Shown: one piece after another, positions 13,363 through 14,620 of the stretch | Layout of the letters: every line of letters starts with the position of its first letter | Position numbering within the stretch: position 1 is the first letter of the stretch | Notes under the pieces: model-generated | What the model was told of the DNA's origin: nothing | Databases searched by the model: none | Seen by the model: only the letters and a program-made list of their open reading frames with translations | Source: CAYMLQ01 sp964390795 | GTDB taxonomy: Bacteria; Verrucomicrobiota; Kiritimatiellia; RFP12; UBA1067 | DNA length: 14,620 nucleotides | NCBI GenBank assembly: GCA_964390795.1 | Contig: CAYMLQ010000114.1 | Span: 1 to 14,620 of the forward strand | Reading direction: 5' to 3' | Made by a program: the position numbers and the translations under genes

Positions 13363-14620
13363 ATAAAGTCATGGCATTGGGTGCGGTAATGAGTGTCTTG
13401 GCCGGCTTGGCTGAGGCGGAAACCAACCGTGTGTATTGGCTGGAAGCCGAGGGGTTTGCGGACACAGGCGGCTGGTCCAACGACTCGCAATTCACGGACG
13501 TGATGGGCTCGCCGATGTTGCTGGCTACGGGCGTTGGCAAGCCGGTTGCGGACGCCGTGACGTCGGTGGCAGTGACAGAGCCGGGGCAGTACCGTCTGTG
13601 GGTGCGGTGCAGGGACTGGCAGCCCGGGCAGGCGCCGGGACAGTTCCGGGTGAGCGTGGCTGGGCGCGACGCGGAGACCGTTTTCGGGCGGGCGGCGACG
13701 AACGCGTGGCAGTGGGTGGAAGGTGGAGCGTTCGACCTGCCCGCTGGCAAAGCCGAGGTGCGGCTGCGCGACCTGACCGGCTGGTGGGGGCGGTGCGACG
13801 CCGTGGTGCTGGCAACGGGTGCGTTCAGGCCGTCGGACGATTCCGATGGACTGGCGCGGCAGCGGCTGCGCTACGGCGGCGTGTCGGCGAAGGTCAAGGA
13901 GGTGGGGCGCTTCGACGTGGTGGTGGTCGGCGGCGGGCCCGCCGGGCTGGGCGCGGCGCTCGCGGCGGCGCGGCACGGCTGCCGCGTGGCGCTGGTGCAG
14001 GACCGGCCGGTGCTCGGCGGCAACGCGTCCTCGGAGATCGAGGTTCCGCCCATGGGCTACATCGGCAAGCCGCCGGACACGGTCAACGTAACCGGCATCG
14101 CCGAGGAGCTCTTTCCGCCGCAAGGCTGGGCGAATTTTGCGGACTCGAAAAAGCTCGAGGCGATCGTGCGTGCGGAGCCGAACATCGCGCTGTTTCTCAA
14201 CACGCGCGCCACAGGCGTGGAGATGGCGGACAAGGCGATGATCCGCGCGGTGCTGGCGCTGGACGTGCGCGGCGGGCAGAGGCTGTCGTTCGCCGCGCCG
14301 CTCTTCATCGATTGTACCGGGCACGGCTGGATCGGATATTACGCGGGCGCGGAGTGGCGCATGGGTGCCGAGGGACGCGACGAGTTCGGCGAATCGATGG
14401 CGCCTGAGACGGCCACGGGCCGCACGCAGGGGAACAGCCTCTACAAGGCGGTGATCGAGACGCGGGGCCAGCCCGTGCCGTTCGCGTGCCCGGCGTGGGC
14501 GCACCGGTGGGAGAAGGATGGCGACTTCGAGCCTCGCGGCTCCATTGTCAGAATCGAGCAGATCGCGCGGCCCGGGAACTTCGATCAGCCGTCGCGCGGC
14601 AAGGGCCGCAATCCGGGTGA
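13359..14620 (+). CDS. Exported FAD-dependent oxidoreductase with N-terminal carbohydrate-binding-like domain (cut by right edge)
   Basis: The frame is open from ATG 13359 to the window end (420 codons visible, no stop). GGAG at 13347-13350 (8-base spacing) supports the start, and the protein begins with a signal peptide (MNKVMALGAVMSVLAGLAEA). Residues about 24-155 form a jelly-roll-like module (VYWLEAEGFADTGGWSND, then GQYRLWVRCRDW, then GKAEVRLRDLTGWWGRCDAV) of the type found in carbohydrate-binding domains. Residues from about 185 are an FAD_oxidored (PF12831-like) fold. FDVVVVGGGPAGLGAALAAA carries the dinucleotide-binding glycines G191-G-G-P-A-G196. LGGNASSEI at 219-227 and the second FAD motif FIDCTGHGWIGYYAGA (D318) follow. 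Such genes recur in polysaccharide loci of PVC bacteria, where an oxidative step on a sugar is presumed but not proven. The substrate and the C-terminal half are unknown. Confidence 0.88.
   Translation, partial: MNKVMALGAVMSVLAGLAEAETNRVYWLEAEGFADTGGWSNDSQFTDVMGSPMLLATGVGKPVADAVTSVAVTEPGQYRLWVRCRDWQPGQAPGQFRVSVAGRDAETVFGRAATNAWQWVEGGAFDLPAGKAEVRLRDLTGWWGRCDAVVLATGAFRPSDDSDGLARQRLRYGGVSAKVKEVGRFDVVVVGGGPAGLGAALAAARHGCRVALVQDRPVLGGNASSEIEVPPMGYIGKPPDTVNVTGIAEELFPPQGWANFADSKKLEAIVRAEPNIALFLNTRATGVEMADKAMIRAVLALDVRGGQRLSFAAPLFIDCTGHGWIGYYAGAEWRMGAEGRDEFGESMAPETATGRTQGNSLYKAVIETRGQPVPFACPAWAHRWEKDGDFEPRGSIVRIEQIARPGNFDQPSRGKGRNPG

Noticed and set aside
13275..14504. Minus-strand frame of 409 codons, and a + frame at 13436-14407
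   Set aside because: The frame starting at 13359 carries a signal peptide, ribosome binding site and FAD motifs across the same DNA. The others are Arg/Gly/Ala-rich shadows that look long only because the true gene has no stop inside the window.
1..14620. tRNA, rRNA, transposase or phage genes
   Set aside because: Reading both strands by eye showed no cloverleaf-like or ribosomal sequence and no transposase or integrase motifs. A covariance-model scan was not possible here.

Overview
The window is a high-GC segment in which every supported gene lies on the + strand. It reads as one end of a locus for degrading a sulfated polysaccharide. It holds five sulfatases (one cut by the left edge), a GH78-type alpha-L-rhamnosidase-like lipoprotein and a sialate-O-acetylesterase-family esterase. 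After these come a multi-pass DUF3592-type membrane protein and the start of an exported FAD-dependent oxidoreductase that runs off the right edge. Dense sulfatases with individual Sec signals, GH78 genes and this kind of FAD oxidoreductase are typical of the PVC group (Planctomycetota, Verrucomicrobiota/Kiritimatiellota, Lentisphaerota). That placement is inferred from gene content; there is no rRNA or other marker here.

Layout. Positions 2-5044 hold a sulfatase C-terminus, an iduronate-2-sulfatase-like enzyme (ATGA overlap with the first), the rhamnosidase-like protein, and a 165-base gap that looks like the tail of a lost gene. Positions 5041-9551 hold three further sulfatases, packed with a 4-base overlap and a 12-base gap. 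Positions 9587-11158 hold the esterase. Positions 11159-11509 are non-genic, with an inverted repeat enclosing a tandem repeat, a GC-rich hairpin and a short coding-like frame. Positions 11510-13234 hold the membrane protein. Positions 13235-13358 hold overlapping mini-frames and a direct repeat. Positions 13359-14620 hold the partial FAD oxidoreductase.

How the genes may work together (inference). The four sulfatases with visible active sites carry four different signature motifs (CNPSR, CTPTR, CHSTR, CSPTR), so they probably remove sulfate from different positions or sugars. The esterase would remove acetyl groups, and the rhamnosidase-like enzyme would then cut the exposed terminal rhamnose or a related sugar. 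A rhamnose-rich sulfated glycan (ulvan, rhamnan sulfate or a bacterial/algal exopolysaccharide) is the simplest substrate guess. No transporter, regulator or sulfatase-maturation enzyme is in the window.

I did not find a clearly new multi-gene system. The points most worth a second look are the domain inserted into the GH78 catalytic region with an altered active-site motif, the non-canonical CHSTR sulfatase, the gene-tail remnant that overlaps the next start by GTGA, the basic tails on three successive sulfatases, and the repeat element at 11341-11386.
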